A DNA stretch of 64,000 nt from Streptomyces sioyaensis (lineage in GTDB: Bacteria; Actinomycetota; Actinomycetes; Streptomycetales; Streptomycetaceae): positions 1 to 64,000 of the forward strand of contig NZ_SDIF01000007.1 in the NCBI RefSeq assembly GCF_004122735.1, read 5' to 3'. Positions 1-8,061 of the stretch are shown in pieces. The stretch's first letter is position 1; every line of letters starts with the position of its first letter. A program made the position numbers and the translations under genes. The notes under the pieces are model-generated. The model was not told the origin of the DNA and searched no databases. It saw only the letters and a list, made by a program, of their open reading frames with translations.

Positions 1-156
1 GCCCCGAAGTGGTACCAGCGCCGGATCACCCGTCAGGTCCATGAACTCGCCGCGGAGTACGGCATCGGCCTCGCCGGGGTGGGCGGGGCCGATGCCGTAC
101 TCCGCGGCGAGTTCATGGACCTGACGGGTGATCCGGCGCTGGTACCACTTCGGGGC
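1..156. repeat. Perfect 70-bp inverted repeat at window edge
   Basis: Positions 1-70 are the exact reverse complement of 87-156, with a 16-nt spacer at 71-86. The repeat lies inside the 3' part of the radical-SAM gene. Read on the minus strand, 156 to 87 gives a normal family ending (reading APKWYQRRIT and on to AAEYGIG); the spacer and left arm then give unrelated residues. The left arm begins exactly at base 1. This looks more like an assembly or chimeric-read artefact at a contig end than natural DNA, but a real hairpin cannot be excluded from sequence alone. Confidence 0.95.
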
Positions 157-1014
157 GTAGGCGCCGTCCGCGTACATCGTCTCGTAGCGTCGCACCAGAC
201 GCGGGTGGTGCTGCCGCAGCCAGGCCATGAACCACTCGCGGGCGCCGGGCCGCAGATGCAGTACGAGCGGGGTCACGGAGCCTGCGCCGGCCGCCGCGAC
301 GGCGCGCACCGTGGCCCGCAGCTGGTCCGGGGAGTCCCCCAGGAACGGGATCACCGGCGCCATCAGCACCCCGCAGGGGATGCCGTGCGCGGTGAGGGTC
401 CGCACCACCTCCAGGCGGCGCTCCGGGGCGGGGGTGCCGGGCTCGACCGTGCGCCACAGCTCGCGGTCCAGGAAGCCGACCGAGACGGAGATGCCGACGT
501 CGGTGACCGCGGCGGCCTGCTGGAGCAGCGTCAGGTCGCGGAGGATGAGGGTGCCCTTGGTGAGGATCGAGAAGGGGTTGGCGTGGTCGCGCAGCGCCGT
601 GAGGATGCCGGGCATCAGGCCGTAGCGGCCCTCCGCGCGCTGGTAGCAGTCGACGTTGGTGCCCATCGCTATGTGGTCGCCGCGCCAGCGGCGGGCGGCC
701 AGCTCGCGGCGCAGAAGCGCCGGGGCGTTGACCTTCACCACGATCTGGGAGTCGAAGCCCTGCCCGGTGTCCAGGTCGAGATAGCTGTGTGTCTTGCGCG
801 CGAAGCAGTACACGCAGGCGTGGCTGCAGCCGCGGTACGGATTCACGGTCCATTCGAACGGCATCCGGGAGGCGCCCGGGACGCGGTTCACGATCGAGCG
901 GGCGCGCACCTCGTGAAAGGTGATCCCGCGGAATTCGGGGGTGTCGACCGTCCGGCTCACGACGTCCGTACCGAACAGCGCGGACGGGCTGTCGCCGAGA
1001 TTGTTCCAGCGCAT
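1..1014 (-). CDS. Rv2578c-family radical SAM protein (3' end off window)
   Basis: Radical SAM enzyme of the family related to spore photoproduct lyase and typified by M. tuberculosis Rv2578c. The reading begins MRWNNLGETA, and the iron-sulfur motif C-x3-C-x2-C is visible at C63, C67 and C70. The ATG at 1014 is preceded by a good ribosome site (GGAGG on the minus strand, near 1020). The frame is open to base 1 with no stop. Codons inside positions 1-86 are doubtful because they fall in the left arm and spacer of the inverted repeat. A LexA-type box lies 45 nt upstream of the start, suggesting DNA-damage control. The substrate is unknown; a role in repair is inferred from the family and the operator. 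Confidence 0.85.
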   Translation of the reverse strand, partial: MRWNNLGDSPSALFGTDVVSRTVDTPEFRGITFHEVRARSIVNRVPGASRMPFEWTVNPYRGCSHACVYCFARKTHSYLDLDTGQGFDSQIVVKVNAPALLRRELAARRWRGDHIAMGTNVDCYQRAEGRYGLMPGILTALRDHANPFSILTKGTLILRDLTLLQQAAAVTDVGISVSVGFLDRELWRTVEPGTPAPERRLEVVRTLTAHGIPCGVLMAPVIPFLGDSPDQLRATVRAVAAAGAGSVTPLVLHLRPGAREWFMAWLRQHHPRLVRRYETMYADGAYAPKWYQRRITRQVHELAAEYGIGPAHPGEADAVLRGEFMDLTGDPALVPLRG

Positions 1015-1058
1015 CGGGCCTCCTTCTGGATCCTGCCGAGCCCCCCGGGGCAACAATA

Positions 1059-1070
1059 GAACAAACGTTC
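1059..1070. promoter_or_regulatory. LexA (SOS) box
   Basis: The palindrome GAACAAACGTTC fits the Gram-positive/actinobacterial SOS box (GAAC-N4-GTTC with a purine/pyrimidine core). It sits between the divergent radical-SAM and SRPBCC genes, 45 nt from the former start and about 100 nt from the latter. From memory, the M. tuberculosis homologue Rv2578c was reported among LexA-regulated genes, which fits this placement. Confidence 0.75.
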
Positions 1071-1171
1071 CCATGCTGTGTGTCAACCCTGGATTTGGGC
1101 GGGTCACCCAGGGGTGGTTGGCTGGGCGGTGCACCGCAGGACGGTCAGCCGACTACCGGAGGGAAACGCAC

Positions 1172-1615
1172 ATGGGGCAGGTCGAGGCCACGACGCAGCG
1201 CGAGATCGCGGCGGACCCGGAGGACGTGTTCGACGCGCTCGCCGACTACAGCGGTACGCGCCAGAAGCTGCTGCCCGAGCACTTCAGCGAGTACGAGGTC
1301 CGCGAGGGCGGCGACGGCAAGGGCACCCTCGTCCACTGGAAGCTCCAGGCCACGAGCAAGCGGGTGCGGGACTGCCTGCTGGAGGTCGACGAGCCGACCG
1401 AGGGTCAGCTCGTGGAGAAGGATCGCAATTCCTCGATGGTGACCACCTGGGTCGTCACCCCGGCCGGTGAGAAGCGCGCCAAGGTCGTCGTCACCACCAC
1501 CTGGACGGGTGCCGGCGGTATCGGCGGATTCTTCGAGAAGACCTTCGCGCCCAAGGGTCTCGGCCGGATCTATGACGCGCTCCTCGCCAACCTCGCCCAC
1601 CAGACGGAGAAGTGA
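1172..1615 (+). CDS. SRPBCC family protein
   Basis: 147-residue single-domain protein of the START/Bet v1-like (SRPBCC, polyketide cyclase/dehydrase) superfamily. The opening (reading VEATTQREIAADPEDVFDAL) is the usual first strand and helix, and the domain fills the whole protein. The ATG at 1172 follows GGAGGG at 1158-1163, so the longer upstream reading from 920 is rejected. No signal peptide or membrane segment is seen. Such proteins bind hydrophobic ligands in the cytoplasm; the ligand cannot be inferred. It is divergent from the radical-SAM gene and shares the promoter region holding the LexA box. Confidence 0.8.
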   Translation: MGQVEATTQREIAADPEDVFDALADYSGTRQKLLPEHFSEYEVREGGDGKGTLVHWKLQATSKRVRDCLLEVDEPTEGQLVEKDRNSSMVTTWVVTPAGEKRAKVVVTTTWTGAGGIGGFFEKTFAPKGLGRIYDALLANLAHQTEK

Positions 1616-1868
1616 TCGGTCCGGTCGGTCCGTCACCCCGCGTGCCTGCCGTCACACTCACCGGTTCGGGTGGTTTCAGATGAGTCGACGGGTGCTGCCC
1701 GCCGGATCGCCTCCTTGCGGAAAGCCCAGATGGGAGCCCAAGAGGCGCGCCGCGCACCGCACTTGACGTCCGTTCCCGCCCTGCACGCACCCATTCGCCG
1801 CGCTTGATCGGTGTTGTCGCCCAATGCGAGAAATTGGGCGGCAACAGGCGTGACGAGGGGAGCAGCAC

Positions 1869-4448
1869 GTGGGCGGGACCACCCTGGGTGAACGGGTCGA
1901 GCGGACCGGTCCGCCCGCAACGGGCACCACAGCGGGCACCACAGCGGCTCCGGCGCGGCCGGCCGTGCACCACCGGCCCGGCGGCCACGACCCCGGCTCC
2001 GGCCCTGGTCCCGGCCCCGGCGCGGTGGTGCCGCCCGGCCCCCGCCGCCCCCGTCGCGTCCGTCTGGTCCTCCTCGGCCTGATGCCGGCGCTGCTGCTCG
2101 CGGCCCTCGGCCAGACCGTCGTCGCCCCCGCGCTCCCGGAGATCGCCGGTGAGCTGCACGGCCTGGACGCGATGTCCTGGCCGGTGACGTCCTCCCTCCT
2201 CGCCGCCGCCCTCGGACTGCCCCTCTTCGGCAGGCTCGGCGACGTCGTCGGCCGCAAGCCCGCCCTCCTCCTCGCCCTCCTCGTCTTCACCGCCGGCTCG
2301 GCGCTGGCCGGCTGGTCACGGACCATGGACGAACTCGTCCTCTTCCGGGCCGTCCAGGGCGCCGGCGGCGGCGGGCTCGTGATCGGCGTCCAGACGATCG
2401 TCGCCGAGGCCGTACCGCCCCGGGCCCGCGGCCGCTTCATGGGCCTGATCGGTGCGGCCCTCGGGCTCGCCGCGGTGGCCGGGCCGCTGGTCGGCGGGCT
2501 CTGCACCGACCGTGCCTCCTGGCGCTGGTGCCTCTGGCTCGACGTCCCGTTCGGCGTGCCGGCACTGCTGCTGACCGCCGTCGCGCTGAAGCTGCCCCGG
2601 CCGGCCCGCCGCGCCAAGCCGGACCTCGCCGGCGCGCTGCTGCTCGCCGCGTGCGCCACCTGTCTGGTCCTGCTGAGCAGGTGGGGCGGCACCGCGTACG
2701 CCTGGGACTCGCGGGTCGTGCTCGGCCTCGGCGCCGGCGCGCTCGGCACCGCCCTGCTGTTCGTCGCCGTCGAGTACTTCGCCGCCGCACCGCTGCTCCC
2801 GCTGCGGCTGTTCCGCGACCCGGCCTTCCGCGTCACCGGTCCGGTCGGCGCCGCCGTCGGCATCGCGCTCTTCGGGGTCGCCAGCTATCTGCCGGCCTTC
2901 GTGCAGCGGGCCGACGGAGCCGGGGCCACCGCGACCGGGCTGCTGATGCTGCCCCTGATGGGCGGCCTCGTCCTCGCCTCCCTCGTCTCCGGCCTGTTGG
3001 CCCGCCGCACCGGGTACCGCCGGGTCTTCCCGGTCCTGGGCTGCGCGGTGGCCGCGGTGGGGGTGTGGCTGCTGTTGCGGATGCCGGAGAACACCCCGCG
3101 CGAGGTCTCCGGCCTCTGGACGGGCGTCCTCGGCCTCGGACTCGGCTGCGTCCTGCCGGTGCTGGTGCGCGCCGTGCGGAACCCCGTACGCCCCGCCGGC
3201 CTCGCCACCGCCACCCGCACCACCTTCTCCGTCCGGCAGTTCGGCGGCAGCGTCGGTGCGGCCCTCTTCGGCACCTTCCTGGCCGACCGGCTGGCCCGCC
3301 GGCTCGGCGACCGGCCGCCGCGGTCGGCCGCGCTGCCCGATCCGGAGTCGCTCACCCCGCTCCTGGTGCGGGCGCTGCCCGCCCCGCTGCGCGACGGCTA
3401 TGCCGCCGCGCCCGCGCACGTCCTGCCGGGGATCTTCTGCTACCTCGTGCCGGTCCTCGTCCTGGGCCCTGTGCTCGCCTTCTTCCTGAAAGAGAAACCC
3501 CTGGTGTCCCACGCCCCGCATGCTCCGCAGGCCTCCACCACCCCGCAGGCGCCGTACGGCGACCCGGCCGACCCCGCCGCCGTACCGCAGGCACGTACCG
3601 CCAAGGCCACCGATGCCGTCAACTCCCGGGATTCTGGGCCTACTTACCCTCGTATGCACCGGCACGCCGCCGGAGTGCCCGCGGCACCGGCCGGCGTCCC
3701 GGTGTGCGGCACCGTCCAGCACCACGACGGCAGCATCGTGCCGCGTGCCGCGCTGACCCTCATCGATGTGGCCGGCCGGCAGATCGGCCGCGGCGCCACC
3801 GGCGAGGACGGCCGGTACGCGCTGAGCACGCCGGGCGCCGGCTCCTATGTGCTGATCGCGGCGGCGGGCGGGCACCAGCCGCAGGCCGTCACCGTCACCG
3901 TCGGCGAGCGACCGGTCGAGCTGGACGTCGTGCTCGGCGGCGCGGGGCGTCTCGCGGGCACCGTCACCACCGCCGACGGCACTCCCGTGCGCGATGCCAT
4001 GGTCACCCTCACCGATGTCCGCGGTGACGTGGTCGCCACCACCCGCAGCGGGCGCGAAGGCGGCTATGTCATCGGGGATTTGGTGGCCGGCGAGTACACG
4101 CTGGCCTCCAGCGCCCCGGCGTTCCGGCCGGCCGCCCTGCCGGTGACCGTCCAGGCGTCCCGGGAGACCCGCCAGGACATCGAGCTGGCCGGCGGCGCGG
4201 TGCTGCGCGGGACCGTACGGGCCGGTGGCGGCCGGCTCGTCGAGGACGCCAGGGTCACGCTGCTGGATGCCGCCGGCAATGTCGTCGACACCGCGATCAC
4301 CGGCTCCGACGGGCTGTTCCGCTTCGTGGACCTGTCGGCCGGTGAGTACACCGTCATCGCCGCCGGATACCCGCCGGTGGCCACCGTCCTGCAGGTGGCG
4401 GGCGGCGGCCGCACCGAACGCGATCTCCAGCTGGGGCACGAGGACTGA
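1869..4448 (+). CDS. MFS (DHA2-type) exporter fused to three carboxypeptidase-regulatory-like domains
   Basis: 859 residues, start GTG after GAGGGGAGC. A Pro/Gly/Thr-rich tail (1-60) is followed by a DHA2-type major facilitator core (about 65-545). It includes the drug/H+ antiporter motif GRLGDVVGRKP and a motif-C-like GPLVGG, consistent with about 14 membrane segments. After FFLKEKP comes a roughly 65-residue low-complexity linker, then three tandem repeats of about 82 residues (608-695, 696-777, 778-859). Each has the pattern GTV..DG..V..A.VTL.D..G, GEYTL/V and a closing strand, typical of carboxypeptidase-D regulatory-like or SpaA-like beta sandwiches. Plain MFS pumps stop near residue 550. 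The substrate is unknown; the tail may bind peptide, glycan or cell wall. Fused MFS proteins of this kind occur in Streptomyces. Confidence 0.85.
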   Translation: MGGTTLGERVERTGPPATGTTAGTTAAPARPAVHHRPGGHDPGSGPGPGPGAVVPPGPRRPRRVRLVLLGLMPALLLAALGQTVVAPALPEIAGELHGLDAMSWPVTSSLLAAALGLPLFGRLGDVVGRKPALLLALLVFTAGSALAGWSRTMDELVLFRAVQGAGGGGLVIGVQTIVAEAVPPRARGRFMGLIGAALGLAAVAGPLVGGLCTDRASWRWCLWLDVPFGVPALLLTAVALKLPRPARRAKPDLAGALLLAACATCLVLLSRWGGTAYAWDSRVVLGLGAGALGTALLFVAVEYFAAAPLLPLRLFRDPAFRVTGPVGAAVGIALFGVASYLPAFVQRADGAGATATGLLMLPLMGGLVLASLVSGLLARRTGYRRVFPVLGCAVAAVGVWLLLRMPENTPREVSGLWTGVLGLGLGCVLPVLVRAVRNPVRPAGLATATRTTFSVRQFGGSVGAALFGTFLADRLARRLGDRPPRSAALPDPESLTPLLVRALPAPLRDGYAAAPAHVLPGIFCYLVPVLVLGPVLAFFLKEKPLVSHAPHAPQASTTPQAPYGDPADPAAVPQARTAKATDAVNSRDSGPTYPRMHRHAAGVPAAPAGVPVCGTVQHHDGSIVPRAALTLIDVAGRQIGRGATGEDGRYALSTPGAGSYVLIAAAGGHQPQAVTVTVGERPVELDVVLGGAGRLAGTVTTADGTPVRDAMVTLTDVRGDVVATTRSGREGGYVIGDLVAGEYTLASSAPAFRPAALPVTVQASRETRQDIELAGGAVLRGTVRAGGGRLVEDARVTLLDAAGNVVDTAITGSDGLFRFVDLSAGEYTVIAAGYPPVATVLQVAGGGRTERDLQLGHED

Positions 4449-4517
4449 GCCGGTCGCGGCGGCCGGTGTGCGCGGTGCGCGGATCCGCCCGCGGCGAGTG
4501 TGCCGGCCGCCGCACCT

Positions 4518-4554
4518 GCCCCGCGCCGCACCGGGTCGTGGTGTGGTGCGGGGC
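4518..4554. terminator. Stem-loop between convergent genes
   Basis: 15-bp stem (4518-4532 with 4540-4554) with two G-U pairs and a 7-nt loop. It lies midway between the convergent MFS gene (ends 4448) and methyltransferase gene (ends 4601). It lacks a U-run, as is common for Streptomyces terminators, and could serve both strands. Confidence 0.55.
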
Positions 4555-4600
4555 AACGCCCTTATGTGCCAGGAGATTTGGGAGTGTCAGCCCGCCGGGC

Positions 4601-5548
4601 TCAGGACGGTCGTCGGGGCCGGCCGGGCAGGACGGCGGGGGCCGGGCCGAAGCGCAGCCGGGTGAGCAGCGGGCAGTCGTTGCGGAGCAGCGGCAGGTCC
4701 GTGAGCCGGGGCGCGAGCCGGCCGAGGAGGCCGCGGCCCGCGGGGAGCGGGACGCCGGACACCTCGCCGATGGCCGGATGGGCCGTGCGCAGCTCGGTCC
4801 GCTCGGCCGCGTCCATGCCCCAGGGCATCGGGGGCAGGCGATGGCCGCCGAGCCCCTTCGTACCGCCGCGGGTACGGGCACTGAACCGCCGCGAGACGGT
4901 GTCGAAGACCATGGTGCCGCCGGGAAACGCCTCGGCGCAGACGCCGATCAGCCGGGTCGCCTGCGCCGGCTCCAGATACATCAGCAGGCCCTGAGCGGTC
5001 ACCAGCACACCGCGTGCGGCATCGATCTGCGCCGTCCACCGGCGCTCGCGCGCGTCGCAGGCGAGGAGGCGCTGCCGGGGGCCGTGCGGCAGTACGCGTT
5101 TGCGCAGCGCCAGCGGATCGGGGAGGTCGACGGTGACCCAGTGGGCCCGGCCGTTGTCCACCCGCCAGAACTGGGTCTCCAGGCCCTCGCCGAGGGCGAC
5201 CACGGTGCCGTCCGGATGGTCGGCGAGAAACTCGCGGACCACCCCGTCGAAGGCGAGCGCGCGCAGCGCGATGGCCTGCGCCAGCCAGGGCCGGGGGGCG
5301 CCCAGCCGCTCCAGGAAGGGGAAGTCGAGCTCGGCCATGAGCTGGACTGCGCGCGGATCGGGCAGCACCGTGTCCGGGCGGGCGGCCTCGGCGGCGCGGT
5401 GCTGGAGCGTCCACAGCGCCGTCTCGGGAACTCCCGTGAGGTCCGCCTTGACGCGTCGTGGCGCCGCGTTCCCGTCGGGAGGGGGCGTGGGGCGGGGAAT
5501 GGACGGGGAGGACGGTTCGCGGCCCGTCGTGTGCACTGCCTCGATCAT
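4601..5548 (-). CDS. Class I SAM-dependent methyltransferase, LCM/TcmP-like
   Basis: 315-residue protein of the leucine-carboxyl-methyltransferase (LCM) type, as found in polyketide O-methyltransferases like TcmP. The SAM-binding stretch VVALGEGLETQFWRVDN corresponds to the family pattern LGxGLDTRxxR. It is followed by VDLPDPLALRK and GVLVTAQGLLMYL, both LCM hallmarks. In the first motif a Glu replaces the usual Asp of GLDT. The first 35 residues are Pro/Ser-rich and not conserved, so a shorter start is possible. Cytoplasmic. There is no biosynthetic cluster around it, so the acceptor is unknown. Confidence 0.8.
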   Translation of the reverse strand: MIEAVHTTGREPSSPSIPRPTPPPDGNAAPRRVKADLTGVPETALWTLQHRAAEAARPDTVLPDPRAVQLMAELDFPFLERLGAPRPWLAQAIALRALAFDGVVREFLADHPDGTVVALGEGLETQFWRVDNGRAHWVTVDLPDPLALRKRVLPHGPRQRLLACDARERRWTAQIDAARGVLVTAQGLLMYLEPAQATRLIGVCAEAFPGGTMVFDTVSRRFSARTRGGTKGLGGHRLPPMPWGMDAAERTELRTAHPAIGEVSGVPLPAGRGLLGRLAPRLTDLPLLRNDCPLLTRLRFGPAPAVLPGRPRRPS

Positions 5549-5687
5549 GTGGCCTTGATATCGCCGGGCGTGCCCCGGCCGGGGCCGATCGGGGGTCCGG
5601 TCACCCTGGGGGGTGCTAAGTCGTACCGCGCGGTGCCGGACCCGGCCCGATGCGGGGCCCGCCCCGCACCAGGACCGCTCCGTGCGG

Positions 5688-6563
5688 TCAGCGCGCCAGA
5701 TCGCGGTGGACGATCCGGGCGGCGTTCTCGATGGTGTCGACTCCGTAGTCCATGGAGTGGCTGCCGGTGGAGAGGACGGCCATGCCGTAGTCGTGGCTGT
5801 TGCCGGTGAAGGCGCCCACGCTGTTCACCCGCCAGCCGCCCTTCTCACGCGGCAGCCAGCCGTTCTTGACGTGCACGGCCGCGCCGGCCGGGGCGCCGGC
5901 GGGCGCCCCCCACCGCTGCTCGGGGACGACCCGGTGCATCAGATCGAGCGCATAGCCCCGGGAGTGCTCGGTGAGCACCGGGGTGTCCGTGGTGAGCAGC
6001 CGCATCAGCGTCAGCTGGTCGTGCGCGGTGATCTGGGTGAGGCCCCAGGCCCCGTCCTTGCCGGGGACGGTGTCCCGCATGGCGGCCAGCGACAGGAAGT
6101 GCTGGACGCCGGCGGGGCGTACCCGGTGCCAGAGGGCGGTGGTGGCGTCGTTGTCCGACTTGGTGATCATGTCGGTGGTCAGGTCCACCTCGTGCGGCGT
6201 CAGCTTGCGGTGCGCCTCCTCGGCCTGCCGCAGCAGGGCGCCGAGCACGGTGACCTTCACCACACTCGCCGAGTCGAAGTGGGCGCTGGCCTTGAATTCG
6301 CAGGTGGTCCTGGTGGTCCGGTCGTAGACCGCCAGTGCGGAGGCGCCCTTGCGCCCGTCGAGGGCGCCGGCGAGGTCCCGGGACAGCGCCGGCGCCAGGC
6401 CCGGCTTCTTCGACGTGCATACGACCTTGGAGCCGCCCGCGGGGGCGCTGGCGGTGCCGGCCGAAGCCGGGGTCGCCGTGGTGAGCACCGTGAGCAGCGA
6501 TCCGGCGGCCACGACCGCGGCCAGCCCGCGCCGTGTGCAGGTCGATATGCGTGATCCGTGCAT
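5688..6563 (-). CDS. Secreted serine hydrolase, class A beta-lactamase fold
   Basis: 291 residues with a Sec signal peptide (RRG, then a hydrophobic run, then cleavage near ATPASA at 31-36). The three active-site elements of the penicillin-recognising fold are visible: S100-x-x-K103 (SVVK), S136-D137-N138 (KSDNDA), and K233-N-G in place of the usual K-T/S-G. No class-A Glu166-type omega-loop Glu is obvious, so it may be a DD-peptidase-like or esterase-like hydrolase rather than an effective beta-lactamase. It stands alone between a methyltransferase and a PucR regulator gene; no MecR/BlaI-type regulator is adjacent. Confidence 0.8.
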   Translation of the reverse strand: MHGSRISTCTRRGLAAVVAAGSLLTVLTTATPASAGTASAPAGGSKVVCTSKKPGLAPALSRDLAGALDGRKGASALAVYDRTTRTTCEFKASAHFDSASVVKVTVLGALLRQAEEAHRKLTPHEVDLTTDMITKSDNDATTALWHRVRPAGVQHFLSLAAMRDTVPGKDGAWGLTQITAHDQLTLMRLLTTDTPVLTEHSRGYALDLMHRVVPEQRWGAPAGAPAGAAVHVKNGWLPREKGGWRVNSVGAFTGNSHDYGMAVLSTGSHSMDYGVDTIENAARIVHRDLAR

Positions 6564-6805
6564 GAGGGTGGTCCTGTCCCGCTGGGTATCGAAGACCCTG
6601 CTCTCGGGTGGCCGGCCTCGCGTGACTGCCTCAGCTGCGGGTCTCGGCGGCCGTGCGTCGGCCGGCTTCCCGGTTCATGGGCCACGGTGACGATACGTGG
6701 CGGGGGTGCGGACCCCTCAGGGAATTGGAGGGGAATTGTCCGTATTGGGCGAGGGTGTCGGGGTGTGACATTCGCCAAATCAGGGGGGTGGCGGCGGAGG
6801 TACTC

Positions 6806-7696
6806 CTAGGGGCGTGGCAGCGGGGTGCGGGGCCGGGGGACGGCGCGGGGGCGGCGGCGGTTGACGGCCGCGCGGCGGCGGCGTGCCCCGGCGATCAGCT
6901 GGCGGCTGCGGAGGGCCATCTCGATCTCGAAGCGGGTGCGCGGGTCGCGGAGGCGGGCGCCGAACAGCTTCTCCAGCTGGCGCATCCGGTAGCGCACCGT
7001 CTGGGGGTGGATGCTGAGCGCCTTGGCCACCTCCGGGGCCCCCATGCCGCTGAGCCAGGCCAGCAGGGTCGCCTCCAGCCGCTCGCACCGCTCCGGTGTC
7101 AGTCCGGCGAGCGGGCTGAGCCGGCGGGCTATCAGCGTGTGGGTCAAGGACTCGTCCTGGAGGAGCAGCAGGGAGGAGAGGTGGTCGTCGACGAACACCA
7201 CGCCGGCGTCCGGGCCGTCGTACGCGGATGCCAGATCCAGCAGCCGGGACGCGGCGCGCACGGAGGCGGTGGCCTCGTGCGGGGGCACCGCATGACCGAC
7301 GACGGCCGCGCGGTGGCGTAGTACGCCCTTCAGTCTGGCCCGTCCTTCCTTGCCGTCGGCGAGTGCGGCGGGTATCAGCAACCCCGGTGCCTCGCCCGGC
7401 GCACTGACGAGGCAGTCGCCGAGGGCGGACGCTACGAGGTGGATGTCCGTCTCGCTGCGCAGCATGACCGCACGCACCTTGTCGGGCAGTGGGTTGCCGC
7501 TCCGGAGCACGTTCTCGATCAGTCGGGTGACCTGTTGGTGGCCGCCGCGTTCCAGGACTTCCTTGAAGCCCGGATTGCGATCGCAAAGGTTTTGCGCGAT
7601 CAGTTCGGTCAGGATCGCGAGTTGGTCGTCTTCGCTGTCGGCCCGTCCGTCACCGCAGTGCGGTAAACGGACGCCGTTCAGTACTTCGCTCACCAT
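6806..7696 (-). CDS. PucR-type helix-turn-helix regulator
   Basis: 296 residues. The C-terminal third has the PucR HTH_30 signature (APEVAKALSIHPQTVRYRM, then LEKLFGARLRDPRTRFEIEMAL). The middle is a GGDEF-like/CdaR-type sensor region (about 75-210), and the usual N-terminal PucR domain is absent. The tail after residue 265 is Arg/Pro-rich. Codon 11 is TTA (7664-7666 on the plus strand reads TAA), so translation should need the bldA tRNA. It is divergent from the M55-M20-S9-S66 peptidase run and is the obvious candidate to control it. PucR regulators usually respond to nitrogen or small metabolites and often activate neighbouring catabolic genes. Confidence 0.85.
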   Translation of the reverse strand: MVSEVLNGVRLPHCGDGRADSEDDQLAILTELIAQNLCDRNPGFKEVLERGGHQQVTRLIENVLRSGNPLPDKVRAVMLRSETDIHLVASALGDCLVSAPGEAPGLLIPAALADGKEGRARLKGVLRHRAAVVGHAVPPHEATASVRAASRLLDLASAYDGPDAGVVFVDDHLSSLLLLQDESLTHTLIARRLSPLAGLTPERCERLEATLLAWLSGMGAPEVAKALSIHPQTVRYRMRQLEKLFGARLRDPRTRFEIEMALRSRQLIAGARRRRAAVNRRRPRAVPRPRTPLPRP

Positions 7697-8061
7697 TCTG
7701 CCTCTGTCTCATCGCATGGAAAGCTGGTCCGGCATTTTTCTACCCCACCTGGCACGTGCCGTCGGCAGTTGACAGGACTCGTTCAGAAGTCCTTTCGGAT
7801 TCCGTCTGAAGTCCTTGCACTTTGCGACAGAAACTGTTTGAGATGCGGCGCGACACGAGCGTACCGCCCCATCCGCCCCTCAGGAATCCCTTCTTCCGCT
7901 ACGCCGGGATCACGCTGAGTGGTCAACGTGCGGTTTGCAGAAGGCACCGGACGGGGCGTCACCCCCCAAGGGCCTTGGCGGGACTGGCCAATCCGTTCGG
8001 CGGCTTCGACACTGTGGGGGATCGTGCGTACCGACTCGTGCCTGCGATAGGACTGGTGACT
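7697..8061. other. Divergent regulatory region, PucR and peptidase genes
   Basis: 365 nt with no convincing gene. It holds a perfect palindrome GGCACGTGCC (7751-7760) and the 12-bp direct repeats described separately. It must contain the promoters for the regulator and the M55 gene; I cannot place -35/-10 boxes with confidence. Confidence 0.6.
7783..7816. promoter_or_regulatory. Direct repeats, candidate PucR operator
   Basis: TCAGAAGTCCTT (7783-7794) and TCTGAAGTCCTT (7805-7816) differ at one base and are spaced 22 bp start to start, about two helical turns. This suits binding of a dimer to one DNA face. Their position in the shared promoter region suggests the adjacent PucR-type regulator binds here (inference). 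Confidence 0.5.

Noticed and set aside
2316..4556. Long open frame (746 codons) antisense to the MFS gene
   Set aside because: Translation is Gly/Arg/Gln-rich without any family motif; it exists because high GC3 removes stop codons on the opposite strand.
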